The notes: a model not told the origin generated them from the sequence alone. A DNA stretch of 64,000 bases from Vibrio halioticoli NBRC 102217 (GCF_000496695.1 NZ_BAUJ01000020.1:1-64000); one strand, 5' to 3'; numbered from the stretch's first letter, positions 18,377 to 27,775 are shown. Made by a program: numbers and translations.

Positions 18377-18399
18377 GGGAGCTCTGCCTAAGAGCTCCC
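18377..18399 (+). promoter_or_regulatory. Hairpin between tctC and tctB
   Basis: GGGAGCTCT (18377-18385) and its exact complement AGAGCTCCC (18391-18399) around a 5-base loop. There is no strong T run after it. Such intergenic hairpins often protect an abundant binding-protein mRNA from 3' decay or partly terminate transcription, which would give more TctC than TctBA; that is inference. Confidence 0.6.
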
Positions 18400-18434
18400 C
18401 ATTTCCTTAAAGTCTAGCTTTAACGGGTAGCATT

Positions 18435-18881
18435 ATGATTAATAGAAATGTTGTCTTCCCCTCCCTAATCATTGCCCTAAGCGCAGTTATTTTGGTTTTT
18501 ATTGGTCAGTTCGCGGAGCCTCGCTTTCAAGATGCGAGTGTCGATGCAAAGTTTTTCCCTACTGCAATTGCGATTGCACAAATTCTTATTTGTATTGCAC
18601 TTTTGGTGCAGCACAAACTTAAATCTATTGCTGTTGAAAAACAGCCAGCCATTTTCTCAAAAATGGCGGTATTTGGCATCGTGTTCTTAATTGGATACGC
18701 CTTCTTAATTAGCTTAATTGGCTACCTATTGGCGAGTTTGGTCGCCTTTACCGTGTACCTTGTGTTGTTCAAAGTGAAGAAGCCGTTGTATTACGTTGTC
18801 GCTTGGGCATTTGTGTTTGGTGTTTATTACTTATTTGGTGAGGTGTTCTACATAGCGCTTCCTGAAGGTCTATTTTATTAA
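18435..18881 (+). CDS. tctB: TTT-family small membrane subunit TctB
   Basis: 148 residues with four hydrophobic segments (about 8-25, 40-58, 74-102, 108-135), the usual shape of the TctB small membrane component, which joins TctA and is needed for transport. The DAKFFPTAIAIAQILIC stretch after the first helix matches the family pattern (FP..l...li...). It ends ten bases before tctA on the same strand. Confidence 0.88.
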   Translation: MINRNVVFPSLIIALSAVILVFIGQFAEPRFQDASVDAKFFPTAIAIAQILICIALLVQHKLKSIAVEKQPAIFSKMAVFGIVFLIGYAFLISLIGYLLASLVAFTVYLVLFKVKKPLYYVVAWAFVFGVYYLFGEVFYIALPEGLFY

Positions 18882-18890
18882 GGAGGCGGT

Positions 18891-20384
18891 ATGATTGAAC
18901 ATTTATTAAATGGCTTACTGACCGCGTTCAGCCCAGCCGTTTTACCTATTCTTATTTTTGGTGTGGTAGGGGGGATTGTACTTGGTGCTTTGCCTGGACT
19001 TACCGCGACCATGGGTGTGGCAATCCTATTGCCATTTACATTTGGTATGGAACCGACCGCAGCACTAGTTATGCTGATCGGTGTGTATATCGGTGGTATA
19101 TATGGCGGTTCAATAGCGGCCATTTTATTAAAAACACCGGGCACTCCCGCCTCCGCCGCCACTGTCCTTGACGGGCATACCTTAGCGGCCAAAGGGCAGG
19201 CAGCAAGAGCGTTAAGTATCTCTGCTATCGCCTCTTTTGTCGGCGGACTGATCAGTACCATAGTATTAATCGCGATTGCTCCTTTATTGGCAAACTTTGC
19301 GCTGCGTTTTAATGCCCCTGAATACTTTGCATTGGCTTTGTTTGGCTTAACTATTATTGCGAGTGTGTCGGCACAAAATATTTTGAAAGGACTGCTAGCG
19401 GGTACTATCGGTCTGCTTGTATCAACCGTTGGCTTAGACCCTATCAGTAGCGTGCCTAGATTTACCTTTGGCGTGATGGATCTTTACAGTGGCATCAATG
19501 TTATCCCTGTGCTTATTGGTTTATTTGCTTTATCTGAAGCGATCAACCAAATCGAACGAATCCTAAAAGAGAAGCAAGCCAAAGTGGCCAAATTTGACCA
19601 CAAACTGCTAAGCAAAAAAGATCTTAAAGAGATGATGCCTACCGCCATTAAAAGTGGCTTGATGGGAACCTCAATTGGTTCTGTGCCCGGCGCTGGCGCG
19701 GATATTTCAGCTTTTGTGTGTTACAACGAAGCTAAGCGATCTTCTAAGAATCCAGAAGAATTTGGTAAAGGATCGGTACGCGGTTTGGCAGCAGCAGAAG
19801 CGGGCAACAATGGTGTTACGGGCGGTTCGCTAGTGCCTTTGCTTACTTTAGGCGTTCCAGGAGATGCGGTGGCAGCGGTATTGCTTGGTGCATTGATTGT
19901 GCAAGGATTAACTCCGGGACCACTGTTGTTTGCCCAAAACCCTGAAGTTGTGTACGGCGTATTTAGCTCAATGCTGGTGGCGAATATTGTCATGCTGATC
20001 GTAGGTCTTATCGGTATTCGCTTCTTCTGTCGCATTATTGAAGTGCCTAAGATGCTGATGATTCCTATCATCATATTCTTATCTGTCGTGGGTGCTTACG
20101 CCATCAACAACTCTATGTTTGATGTAGGCATTGCGATTAGCTTTGGTATTTTAGGTTTTGTTTTAGGTAAGCTAGATATCCCATCGTCGCCTATACTATT
20201 AGCGATTATCTTAGGACCAATGGCAGAGACAAACCTACGTAAGGCGTTGTTGATGTACGATAACTCATGGTCCTTCTTATATGAGAGACCAATAGCACTA
20301 GCCTTTATCTTGCTAGCGGTGTTCTCGGTGTACTCGACAATGAAGATGAAAAAGAAAAAACAAATGCAGGTCGATACTGATTAA
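18891..20384 (+). CDS. tctA: TTT-family large membrane subunit TctA
   Basis: Main 12-helix permease of the tricarboxylate transporter, 497 residues. Family hallmarks are present: GALPGLTATMGVAILLPFTFGM near 30, IYGGSIAAILLKTPGTPASAATVLDGH near 63-90, GLxxGTIGLLVSTVGLDP near 170, GSVPGAGADISAFVCYNEAKR near 262, and GVPGDAVAAVLLGALIVQGLTPGP near 320. These Gly/Pro-rich repeats mark the two internal homologous halves. An AAGGAGG ribosome site precedes the ATG. The sodium- or proton-driven uptake mode is known for the family; the substrate is not evident. Confidence 0.95.
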   Translation: MIEHLLNGLLTAFSPAVLPILIFGVVGGIVLGALPGLTATMGVAILLPFTFGMEPTAALVMLIGVYIGGIYGGSIAAILLKTPGTPASAATVLDGHTLAAKGQAARALSISAIASFVGGLISTIVLIAIAPLLANFALRFNAPEYFALALFGLTIIASVSAQNILKGLLAGTIGLLVSTVGLDPISSVPRFTFGVMDLYSGINVIPVLIGLFALSEAINQIERILKEKQAKVAKFDHKLLSKKDLKEMMPTAIKSGLMGTSIGSVPGAGADISAFVCYNEAKRSSKNPEEFGKGSVRGLAAAEAGNNGVTGGSLVPLLTLGVPGDAVAAVLLGALIVQGLTPGPLLFAQNPEVVYGVFSSMLVANIVMLIVGLIGIRFFCRIIEVPKMLMIPIIIFLSVVGAYAINNSMFDVGIAISFGILGFVLGKLDIPSSPILLAIILGPMAETNLRKALLMYDNSWSFLYERPIALAFILLAVFSVYSTMKMKKKKQMQVDTD

Positions 20385-20515
20385 GTGAGTTTTTAATCGT
20401 TTTGTTGTCGATAACCGAAAAGTAAGATTGTAGATAATTCAGGCGTAATTGTTTCAATTTGTGATCTTCGCATCTATATTGTAATACTATATTAATGTAT
20501 TGTTTTATCATGTTT

Positions 20516-20552
20516 ATTGCTGGCCACGAGAAGTTTTCTCGTGGCCAGCAAT
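20516..20552. repeat. Perfect 17-bp inverted repeat in the PL7 leader
   Basis: Positions 20516-20532 and 20536-20552 are exact reverse complements with a 3-base loop (GTT); the arm core is TGGCCACGAGAA. It ends 28 bases before the PL7 start codon. No T run follows on the + strand, so it is not a simple terminator of tctA, though it may act with other factors. It could stabilise the lyase mRNA 5' end. Confidence 0.75.
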
Positions 20553-20580
20553 GCTATAAATAAAAATCTTAGAGGTTAAA

Positions 20581-21639
20581 ATGCATACAAAAAATAAGAT
20601 TGCTGCTGTTGTTGTTTCAGCGCTTGTCGCTGGCCTAGCAGGTTGTTCTACAGCTTCTTCTCCTGATACTGCATCAGCCACACCGGCTAACCAAGATCCG
20701 CAACTTGCGGCTCAATACAACTTGGACGTAACCAAAGCTCCTGCTGAGAACTTTGACCTATCTAAGTTTAAACTAAACCTGCCTATGGATGATGATAAGG
20801 CTGAACGCGCTGGCAAAGTAATGGAAATTTACAAGTCAATGCTAAACAACAAAGAGAAGCCTTTCTCTCAAGCGCAGTGGTTCTACACTGACCAAACTAC
20901 AGGTGCAATGGTGTTCAAAGCTCCTAACAAAGCAATGACAACACCTAACTCTAAGAATGCACGTAGCGAACTTCGTGCAATGCTGGCTGACGATTACTCA
21001 TCACCTAAGAACAACTTCACTGTTGCGTCTACTAAAGATGCAGAAAAATACGGTGCGATTGGCGGTCACATGAGCGCAACTCTTGCAGTTGATTGGGTAA
21101 GTACAAGCGGTAACTACAAAAAAGGTGGCGCATTCGCGACCGTTATCGGTCAAATCCACGGTTCTAAAAATGAACCTCTAAAAATCGAATACCGTAAACT
21201 ACCTGAGCACGAATACGGCTCTGTTTACTGGAACTACGAAACAAATGCTAAAGGTGATGAATATAAATTCCGTCACGACATCAGCACTGACGTATTCGGT
21301 CAACACGACCTACGTAAAGGTTCTGCAGAACCTGTTGATGGCATCAAACTTGGTGATATCTTCTCTTACGACGTAAACGTTAAAGGTGACATCATGCACC
21401 TAACATTTACTAAAAACCCAGGTCAGCCAAACCAAGAAGTTAAAGAGTTTGACGTTAACCTAGCTAAAGGTCACCTAAAAGGCGACAAATACGACCAAGG
21501 TTATGCAAATGACTGGATGTACTTTAAAGCAGGTAACTACAACCAATGTAATACTGGTTCAGCAGGTTGTTCAAACAACGGCCTTGAAGCAGGCGATTAC
21601 GCTCAAGTTAGCTTCTACAAGCTAAACCTAGACCAATAA
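20581..21639 (+). CDS. Alginate lyase, PL7 family, lipoprotein
   Basis: Cleaves alginate by beta-elimination. The N-terminus is a lipoprotein signal (AALVAGLAGCSTAS; lipid-bearing Cys at about residue 22), so it should be membrane-anchored, probably in the outer membrane. After a linker, a single PL7 jelly-roll domain runs from about residue 57. The three catalytic-groove motifs are visible: SELRAM (about 130), QIH (about 191) and YFKAGNYNQ near the C-terminus. Length 352. It shares this architecture with the second PL7 gene at 28907-29950, which is instead a soluble secreted form. An AGAGG ribosome site precedes the ATG, and strong terminators follow. Confidence 0.93.
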   Translation: MHTKNKIAAVVVSALVAGLAGCSTASSPDTASATPANQDPQLAAQYNLDVTKAPAENFDLSKFKLNLPMDDDKAERAGKVMEIYKSMLNNKEKPFSQAQWFYTDQTTGAMVFKAPNKAMTTPNSKNARSELRAMLADDYSSPKNNFTVASTKDAEKYGAIGGHMSATLAVDWVSTSGNYKKGGAFATVIGQIHGSKNEPLKIEYRKLPEHEYGSVYWNYETNAKGDEYKFRHDISTDVFGQHDLRKGSAEPVDGIKLGDIFSYDVNVKGDIMHLTFTKNPGQPNQEVKEFDVNLAKGHLKGDKYDQGYANDWMYFKAGNYNQCNTGSAGCSNNGLEAGDYAQVSFYKLNLDQ

Positions 21640-21719
21640 TATTGGTTTAGTGGCGTTATTGAGTAATGCCAACCAAACAAGTCAAGATGTCTGGTGGGGG
21701 CTAGCCATCTTGATTAACT

Positions 21720-21812
21720 GTGAGGGTTAGGGGATTAAGTAAGTTATAGGATTAACGCTTGATTTCCCTCACGGTTTTTTTCAGAGCTTGCTATGCGCAA
21801 GCTCTTTTTTTT
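21720..21812 (+). terminator. Two successive terminators after the PL7 lipoprotein gene
   Basis: First: GTGAGGG (21720-21726) with CCCTCAC (21766-21772) and a run of seven T. Second: AGAGCTTG (21783-21790) with CAAGCTCT (21798-21805) and seven more T. The doubled signal separates this gene from the convergent lyase gene. Confidence 0.85.
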
Positions 21813-21852
21813 GCCTACTTTATTGCTAATCACTTAATCACTGTGACTGGCA

Positions 21853-23853
21853 CTAGATTAAAGTCAAGGCACCAGAATTAAAGTCATAAGTTAGATTTAG
21901 CGTTCGCCCTTCACTTAAGTTCAAGCAACAAGAGACATTTGCATCCCATATTACGCTTTGAAAGCTGTGACTTTGTTGCTGTGAAAGGTCATGCAGCACA
22001 ACGGCATTAAATTGTTGAGATGAACTGCGCAATAAAGAGTAGGCTAAATCTTTTATTGCAGGGTTGTCTGGAGCATAACCTTGAAGCACTTTACTTGGCT
22101 CATTGCTCCAAATATGTTGGCTATAATCAACTTGCTCCTCTATTCCATAAATTAACTGATGCGACTGACATAGCTCGCTAATTCTTGTTTGTGTCATACG
22201 AGCTAACGGGCCTTGCAATGGATTACTGATGTTGCTGCTGTGTTCAGTGTGCTTGTGAGTACCACGGATATGGTAAGTTAAATCAAGTTGTTGTTGATGC
22301 GGATTTTCTACCGTATTTAATTCTAAAAGCATATCTTCAAGCCAGATCAATACGCGGCGATATTTTATCTGTTGGTAACTTTGTGCATCCCATTGAACTA
22401 TGGTGTGACTGTCTACTTGTGCCGGTTGTTGATTCCAGTCTACTTCGGCATCAATTAAGGTCACGGAATCGCTTTTTTGATAATACTTGAGTACAGGATT
22501 GATCGGTGATTGATTTTGTTGGTTTACCGTTAGCGTGTTGTGGGTGGCAGTATTCTTGTAATAACCGTAATGCAGTTCAGCGCCATAACCCGTAGTACCT
22601 AGATCTGGCAGTATTTCTTTACCTTGGCGAGTTAAAATAATACCAAGACGATCATAGTGATCGTGTTCGCCACCATAAGGGGCGTGTTTGTAGAGCAACG
22701 CATTATTGTTGTTTTCATCAAACGCCAAAGTCACTCCGGCCTCTTTGGTATGAATAGACTGACACGCTAACGGCTGAGCATTGGGCAATTCATCAACACC
22801 ATATAGCAATGCATCCATGTTATCGCGACTGATATTTTGATAGATGCTAGCTAATGCCTTGGCAAAGAGATCACAGGGGTACTGTCTCTGAGCAAACTCA
22901 AATAAATGGGCGTGAGTGAGTTTTTGTTGACCATTAATACAATCATTAAGGCGAGGGAACTCACCATTGTTAAGTACTAAACTTAATGGGAACTTAAGCA
23001 TCTTTAAAAAATTTGGATTATTGCTCACAGAGTAGGGGGTATTACAGGCCATTTTCTCGAAGTTGAGCAAGGCTTGAAGTGCGTAATAATGGTAATGAAT
23101 TGAACCTTCGTACCACATTCCTTCACTGGTACAACCGTGATCCAATTGGTAGTGAATACCATATTGTGTATTTAATGCAAAGTCGATGTAGCTTTGTTCA
23201 TCTAAGATCAGACCAATAACACCTATTGTGGCATTAATTTTCATTTCATGGTTGTGCAGTTGATCGGTGCGGTGCTTCATTAAAAACTCAGCTCCCTCAC
23301 GTAATAATCGGTCTTCTATATATTGTTGTTGTTCTTTGCTGAGCTGATCTTTCACAAAATCATACCCACGCGCAAAATCAAGATGACAGTTTGCTTCACA
23401 TAAGGTTTGTGCGTTCGCTTTACCTGGACCGTTGTAAGGGATGCCCCCGTGTTCTTCATAATCTGGGTAATACTTGGCGTACTCAAGGAGAATAGCACGC
23501 ACTTTATCAAGGTATAGCTCGTCACCGGTTAGTTGCCATAATAAGCCAAGGTCAAAACTAGCTTTGGCATTTAAACCATTTAGCCAACGCCACCAAGCTC
23601 CATCATACGGTTCACCAGTAAACTCTTTGCCGTCAATTGGGCAACAATGAGATTTAGGTTTCTCTCGATCCCAAGTAAGTCGTACACCATGCTCAGGGCA
23701 GAAGTAATAAAGGTTCCAAGTAGCAATACCGGTTTGTGGCACTAAAGTATCGTGATTAAGTACCACATCATTGTTATTTCTGAGCGTTTTAATCATGGCA
23801 GCACTGGCTCGTGCTTTGATGATTTGTATCTCTGAATTAGAAAACTGAAGCAT
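21853..23853 (-). CDS. Heparinase II/III-type oligo-uronate lyase
   Basis: A 666-residue protein without a signal peptide, so probably cytoplasmic. The N-terminal half is an alpha/alpha toroid (EPYDGAWWRWLNGLNAKASFDLGLLWQLTGDE, GIPYNGPGKANAQTLCEANCHLDFARGYDF, HNHEMKINATIGVIGL, GMWYEGSIHYHYYAL). The C-terminal half is the heparinase II/III beta-sheet domain (APYGGEHDHYDRLGIIL, YGYYKNTATHNTLTVN). An insertion with CPEHG and HCCPIDG could be a small metal site. Candidate catalytic residues are the Asn-His and Tyr of the toroid and the His of THNTL. The group includes PL15/PL17 oligoalginate exolyases; I cannot tell which. It follows uxaC by 18 bases and is co-transcribed with the symporter. Confidence 0.8.
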   Translation of the reverse strand: MLQFSNSEIQIIKARASAAMIKTLRNNNDVVLNHDTLVPQTGIATWNLYYFCPEHGVRLTWDREKPKSHCCPIDGKEFTGEPYDGAWWRWLNGLNAKASFDLGLLWQLTGDELYLDKVRAILLEYAKYYPDYEEHGGIPYNGPGKANAQTLCEANCHLDFARGYDFVKDQLSKEQQQYIEDRLLREGAEFLMKHRTDQLHNHEMKINATIGVIGLILDEQSYIDFALNTQYGIHYQLDHGCTSEGMWYEGSIHYHYYALQALLNFEKMACNTPYSVSNNPNFLKMLKFPLSLVLNNGEFPRLNDCINGQQKLTHAHLFEFAQRQYPCDLFAKALASIYQNISRDNMDALLYGVDELPNAQPLACQSIHTKEAGVTLAFDENNNNALLYKHAPYGGEHDHYDRLGIILTRQGKEILPDLGTTGYGAELHYGYYKNTATHNTLTVNQQNQSPINPVLKYYQKSDSVTLIDAEVDWNQQPAQVDSHTIVQWDAQSYQQIKYRRVLIWLEDMLLELNTVENPHQQQLDLTYHIRGTHKHTEHSSNISNPLQGPLARMTQTRISELCQSHQLIYGIEEQVDYSQHIWSNEPSKVLQGYAPDNPAIKDLAYSLLRSSSQQFNAVVLHDLSQQQSHSFQSVIWDANVSCCLNLSEGRTLNLTYDFNSGALTLI

Positions 23854-23871
23854 GACAAAATACCTTAATAG

Positions 23872-25287
23872 CTATGCTATATCTTTGAATTGAAAGTAAT
23901 TATTTGCGTTGTGGTAACAGATGTTCTGGATAGTCTGTTTGAGTAGCTCTAGGTCGTAAGGGATCTCATTGCTTTCAACCCATTGGGCAAGTAAGTTACA
24001 CAGCACTCGCCTAAAATATTCGTGTCGACTAAATGAAAATAGGTTGCGAGAGTCGGTCAACATGCCAACAAATCGTCCTAAAGCACCTAGGTTTTTTAAG
24101 CTAGTCAGTTGTGCTTCCATGCCGTCTTTGTGGTCGTTAAACCACCATGCCGCGCCAAATTGAATTTTCCCTGCGGCATCATCTCCTTGAAACGCACCGG
24201 CCAAGCAACTCAATAACTGGTTGTGATTAGCATTGAGGTTATAAAGTATGGTTTTAGGCAGTTTACCTTCACGATCGAGCTCACTTAGGTGCTTGGCAAG
24301 TGCTTCTATATCTAACTCATTGTTGATGACGGTAAAACCGGTACCTGCACCTAGCTGTTGTTTGCGTCTTTCATTTACGTTGGCAAGCACACCAATGTGC
24401 AGTTGCTGGCTCCACTTATGTTGGTGATACAACTTACCTAGTTGATTCAATATATATGTGGTGAGTTGAGCGATATCAGTTTCTGACAGTCGCTCCTTGG
24501 TCAGTAATTTCAGGAAGATACCTTCACACTGATGCGTGCTGCTTTTGGCAAAAGAAACACGAGGTAAACCAATATCAGACAGTCGACAACCTAGGTTATG
24601 GAAAAATTCGACACGCTTGGCTATTGCTTCAATATAGTGACCTAGCGAACTAATATTGATGCTCGTGATTTGGCTTAATTGATGCAGGGTATTTAGAAAG
24701 CCAGTGGGGTTAGAAAAAGCGATTAACTCATCAGCCCTAAAAGTAGGGAGCACTTGAATGGAGAAACCTGAATGTTGCAGTTTTTTATGGTATTCGAGGT
24801 TGGATAACGGAGAGTCTGTTGTACACAAGGTGTCTACGTTCAAGCGTTTTAATACTGCACGAGGGCCCATTTCTTTGTTTTTCAGTGTATTGTTACATTG
24901 CTGCCAAATGGATTGGCAGTTATTTGGGTTAAGCAGTAAATCGCAATCGAAGAAGCGTTTAAGCTCTAGATGTGACCATTGATATAAAGGGTTACCTAAC
25001 AGGTAAGGTATGGCGTCACACCATTTTTCAAACTTTTCAATGTCTGTGGCATCGCCAGTAATGTAACGTTCTGATATACCGTTACTTCTCATTGCACGCC
25101 ACACATAATGGTCATTGTGTAACCAAGCTTCTGCTATATTCTTGTGCTTGGTGTCTAACCAAATGTCCTTTGCTTCAAGATGATTGTGGTAATCAATGAT
25201 TGGCATTGGTGCCGCGTAGTTGTGGTATAAATGCTGAGCCAGTGATGATGTCAGAAGCACATTGTCATGAATGTATTTTTCGATCAT
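23872..25287 (-). CDS. uxaC: Uronate isomerase (UxaC family), divergent
   Basis: Isomerises glucuronate to fructuronate or galacturonate to tagaturonate; an amidohydrolase-like barrel. Family blocks are clear over 471 residues: IDYHNHLEAKDI (about 30-41), WRAMRSNGI, GNPLYQWSHLELKRFF, CTTDSPLSNLEYH, GAAWWFNDHKDGMEAQ and FVGMLTDSRNLFSFSRHEYFRRVLCN. The segment about 297-325, normally GALRNNN...GPDxGFDSI, reads GVLANVN...GAGTGFTVI: the conserved Arg is Ala and the Pro-Asp is lost. That suggests altered substrate preference. It sits between the symporter and the lyase in one operon. Confidence 0.87.
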   Translation of the reverse strand: MIEKYIHDNVLLTSSLAQHLYHNYAAPMPIIDYHNHLEAKDIWLDTKHKNIAEAWLHNDHYVWRAMRSNGISERYITGDATDIEKFEKWCDAIPYLLGNPLYQWSHLELKRFFDCDLLLNPNNCQSIWQQCNNTLKNKEMGPRAVLKRLNVDTLCTTDSPLSNLEYHKKLQHSGFSIQVLPTFRADELIAFSNPTGFLNTLHQLSQITSINISSLGHYIEAIAKRVEFFHNLGCRLSDIGLPRVSFAKSSTHQCEGIFLKLLTKERLSETDIAQLTTYILNQLGKLYHQHKWSQQLHIGVLANVNERRKQQLGAGTGFTVINNELDIEALAKHLSELDREGKLPKTILYNLNANHNQLLSCLAGAFQGDDAAGKIQFGAAWWFNDHKDGMEAQLTSLKNLGALGRFVGMLTDSRNLFSFSRHEYFRRVLCNLLAQWVESNEIPYDLELLKQTIQNICYHNANNYFQFKDIA

Positions 25288-25350
25288 GTTTTACCTTATG
25301 CACAAAGAGGAGAGTACCTTGCGATACTCTCCTTGGATTAAAGTGAACGG

Positions 25351-27120
25351 TTAATTTTGAGCACGCAATTGTGGTTTAGCTTTCTTCACCTTGGCACTGC
25401 GTAGTAAAGCTGCACCAACGGCTACAACAACAGCACCACAGAATACGAAGGCCATTCTTCCCCAGAACGGATTAGGTATTAGAATCATTGCTGAAACCAA
25501 AGCGCCAAAGACTAAAATCAGCTTGCCGAGCATATTGCGTTGCTGACGATCCATTTCATCTTGTCCTTCAGATTCAATTACCGGTGTTGCGACATCTTTC
25601 CAGAAGTGATTAAGCTCTTTTTCTCTTTCACCTACTGGCTCTTTGTAGAACTTAGTCGTTAAACAAAAGAAACCACCGGTAATTAATAAGTGTCCAATGA
25701 TGCCATTCATAACGATAAGATCTGAAGCTTCACGGGAAGTGAATCCATGTTCTAGACCCAGCATATTGGCAATCACGTCTGGCGTGATAACAAAGCTCAC
25801 AAGGTAAGAAACACACATGCCGACGACAAGAGTTGCCCATGCAGCCCAATCGGGTGTTTTCTTGATGATCATGCCGAAGAATAAAGGCACTAGGATCGGC
25901 ATTTGTAATAAGGTACTTACGTACATCATTGCATCAAATAGGCTTAATCCACGTAGCGAGTTGATAAATAGCGCTACCATGATGATCAGTGCACCAAATA
26001 TCACAGTGACGCCCTGGCTAACACGCATCAGTTTTCTCTCTGAAGCGTCTTTATTGATGATAGGGCTATAGAAGTTGCGGACAAATACGCCAGCGTTACG
26101 GTTTAAGCCAGAATCCATTGACGACATAGTGGCAGCAAATACCGCTGACATAAGCAAGCCAACCATACCAACTGGCATTACACGCTCAACAAAAACAAGA
26201 TAGACAGCGTCGGCGGCTTTATTACCCAATTCACTCGCATGAACAAGCGCAGCATCAGGGTAGATAACAGCAGTAACCCAAGGTGGCATAAACCAGATTG
26301 CTGGGCCGATCAGCATAAGTACAAAGGCCAGCAATGCGGCTTTTCGTGCGTTAGTTGAATCTTTTGCAGTAAGAAAACGATAAGAGTCTTGCATGTTATT
26401 GATGTTTTGTAGCTGCTTTACAAACATGAAGATAAACCAAGCTACAAACAACAATGGGTAGTTCATGTCAGGCCCCATGATTGAGTTACTTGGAAATTGT
26501 TCAATCAGATTACTAGGACCGCCAATCTTGATTAAGGCTGCCACGGCACACACAACCGTGACTGCCATGATCACAACCATCTGCACAAAATCCGAAGCAA
26601 CAACGCCCCATGCTCCCCCTAATACAGAAATAAAGAGAACAATAAGACCAGTAGCAACGATAGTGGTTTCGATGTCAATCTTAAACACTGCACTGACAAA
26701 TAGGGCTAAGCCATTAAGCCAAATACCGGTGTAAACGATACTGGTCGGCATGGTTGCCCATGTGAATACTTGTTCGTTAGATGCACCAAAACGACGACGT
26801 ACCCCCTCAATCGGAGTAACTACGCGCATTTGGCGGAATCGATATGAGAAGAACATCCATGACAGCAAGAAGCCAAAGGCATTTGCCATAAAGATCACCA
26901 TAATAGGAAAGCCATCAGTAAAGGCTTTACCAGCTGCTCCGGTGAATGTCCAAGCACTGAACTGTGTCATGAAGGCTGTTGAGCCAACCATCCACCACAG
27001 CATCTTACCGCCACCCCTAAAGTAATCACTGGTGTTGTTGCCAGCAAAGCGTTTGAAAATGACGCCAATAGCTATCATAAAGATGAAGTAGACCCCAACG
27101 ACGAGTATGTCTATGTTCAT
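25351..27120 (-). CDS. Sodium:solute symporter (SSS family), probable uronate importer
   Basis: Inner-membrane Na+-coupled symporter with about 13-14 hydrophobic helices. The SSS pattern is present: YFRGGGKMLWWMVGSTAFMTQFSAWTFTG near 35-65, GAWGVVASDFVQMVVIMAVT near 172-190 and AATMSSMDSGLNRNAGVFVRNFY near 335. At about 589 residues it has the C-terminal extension seen in uronate-cluster symporters such as ToaA/ToaB. A GTG is possible at 27129, but the ATG at 27120 has GGTGGG upstream. It is the first gene of the operon with uxaC and the lyase, behind two KdgR-like sites. Import of oligo-uronates is inference. Confidence 0.86.
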   Translation of the reverse strand: MNIDILVVGVYFIFMIAIGVIFKRFAGNNTSDYFRGGGKMLWWMVGSTAFMTQFSAWTFTGAAGKAFTDGFPIMVIFMANAFGFLLSWMFFSYRFRQMRVVTPIEGVRRRFGASNEQVFTWATMPTSIVYTGIWLNGLALFVSAVFKIDIETTIVATGLIVLFISVLGGAWGVVASDFVQMVVIMAVTVVCAVAALIKIGGPSNLIEQFPSNSIMGPDMNYPLLFVAWFIFMFVKQLQNINNMQDSYRFLTAKDSTNARKAALLAFVLMLIGPAIWFMPPWVTAVIYPDAALVHASELGNKAADAVYLVFVERVMPVGMVGLLMSAVFAATMSSMDSGLNRNAGVFVRNFYSPIINKDASERKLMRVSQGVTVIFGALIIMVALFINSLRGLSLFDAMMYVSTLLQMPILVPLFFGMIIKKTPDWAAWATLVVGMCVSYLVSFVITPDVIANMLGLEHGFTSREASDLIVMNGIIGHLLITGGFFCLTTKFYKEPVGEREKELNHFWKDVATPVIESEGQDEMDRQQRNMLGKLILVFGALVSAMILIPNPFWGRMAFVFCGAVVVAVGAALLRSAKVKKAKPQLRAQN

Positions 27121-27161
27121 TATTCCCACCTGATATATTAATAAAACATTAATTGTTATTT

Positions 27162-27249
27162 TTTAAAACGATGGTTCATTATGTTTATTGGCGTGTTGTT
27201 CTTCGAGTTGTTCTTGTCAAAAGTGTGATCAATGAAACATTGTTTTATT
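27162..27249 (-). promoter_or_regulatory. Two KdgR-like operator sites before the symporter operon
   Basis: AATGAAACATTGTTTTATT lies at 27231-27249 on the + strand, and a related copy AATGAACCATCGTTTTAAA at 27180-27162 on the minus strand (15 of 19 identical). Both fit the KdgR-type box as I recall it, AATGAAA-N6-TTTCATT, with the right half weaker. A CRP half-site TGTGATC abuts the first (27226-27232). The two sites are about 69 bases apart, so looping between bound repressors is possible. Confidence 0.6.
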
Positions 27250-27344
27250 TTTAATGTGTTTTTTATTACGACTTAAATAATTAATTTTGACTTTGTGTTG
27301 CCTGCCATCATGGGGAATGAACAACATTGAGCCGAGATTTAGAT

Positions 27345-27389
27345 AAAAAAAAGCCACCTGAATGAGTGTTCAGTCATCCTTGGTGGCTT
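27345..27389 (-). terminator. Terminator of the kdgF-kduD operon
   Basis: On the minus strand AAGCCACC ... GGTGGCTT (27389-27382 with 27358-27351), with an inner stem, is followed by a run of eight T (27352-27345). The rest of 27130-27451 holds the symporter promoter region. Confidence 0.82.
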
Positions 27390-27451
27390 AATTGAAAACG
27401 TTTATACCAATCCTAGTTATTCGTTTTTGAAGCTTTTAATCACTGACGATG

Positions 27452-27775
27452 TTATGACAAAAAGTCTTTTCTCATCGGGGTGAAATTATCGAGAAGTACG
27501 CCTGCTTTTAAGCATGTACAGCCGTGAACGATATCGGGATTTTTGTACAGAGTATCCCCCGCTTTTACTATCCTGCTTTCGTCACCAATCGTAAATTCAA
27601 ATTCACCTGATAGAACGTAAGTGATTTGTTCATGTGGATGACTATGTAAAGCACCGATAGCACCTTCATCGAAATGCACTTCTACGGTCATGATATTGTC
27701 TGAATGAGCGAGTATTTTTCGTTTTACCCCGTCACCGAGATCTTCTAACTCAATATTTTTATTATAAATAAACAT
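27452..27775 (-). CDS. kdgF: Cupin protein, KdgF-like
   Basis: A single-domain cupin of 107 residues. The metal-binding cupin motifs are present: GAIGALHSHPHEQITYVLSGEFEF (His, His and Gln at about 42, 44 and 48) and the second motif around YKNPDIVHGCTCLKAG. KdgF catalyses ring opening of the unsaturated monouronates released by lyases, giving DEH-type keto sugars in pectin and alginate breakdown. Its place 12 bases after kduD supports that role. Length and motif spacing match KdgF rather than larger cupins such as KduI. Confidence 0.85.
   Translation of the reverse strand: MFIYNKNIELEDLGDGVKRKILAHSDNIMTVEVHFDEGAIGALHSHPHEQITYVLSGEFEFTIGDESRIVKAGDTLYKNPDIVHGCTCLKAGVLLDNFTPMRKDFLS

Noticed and set aside
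20440..20480. KdgR-like or CRP site before the PL7 lipoprotein gene
   Set aside because: AATTGAAAC and TGTGATC half-sites are present, but the second halves of both palindromes are missing.
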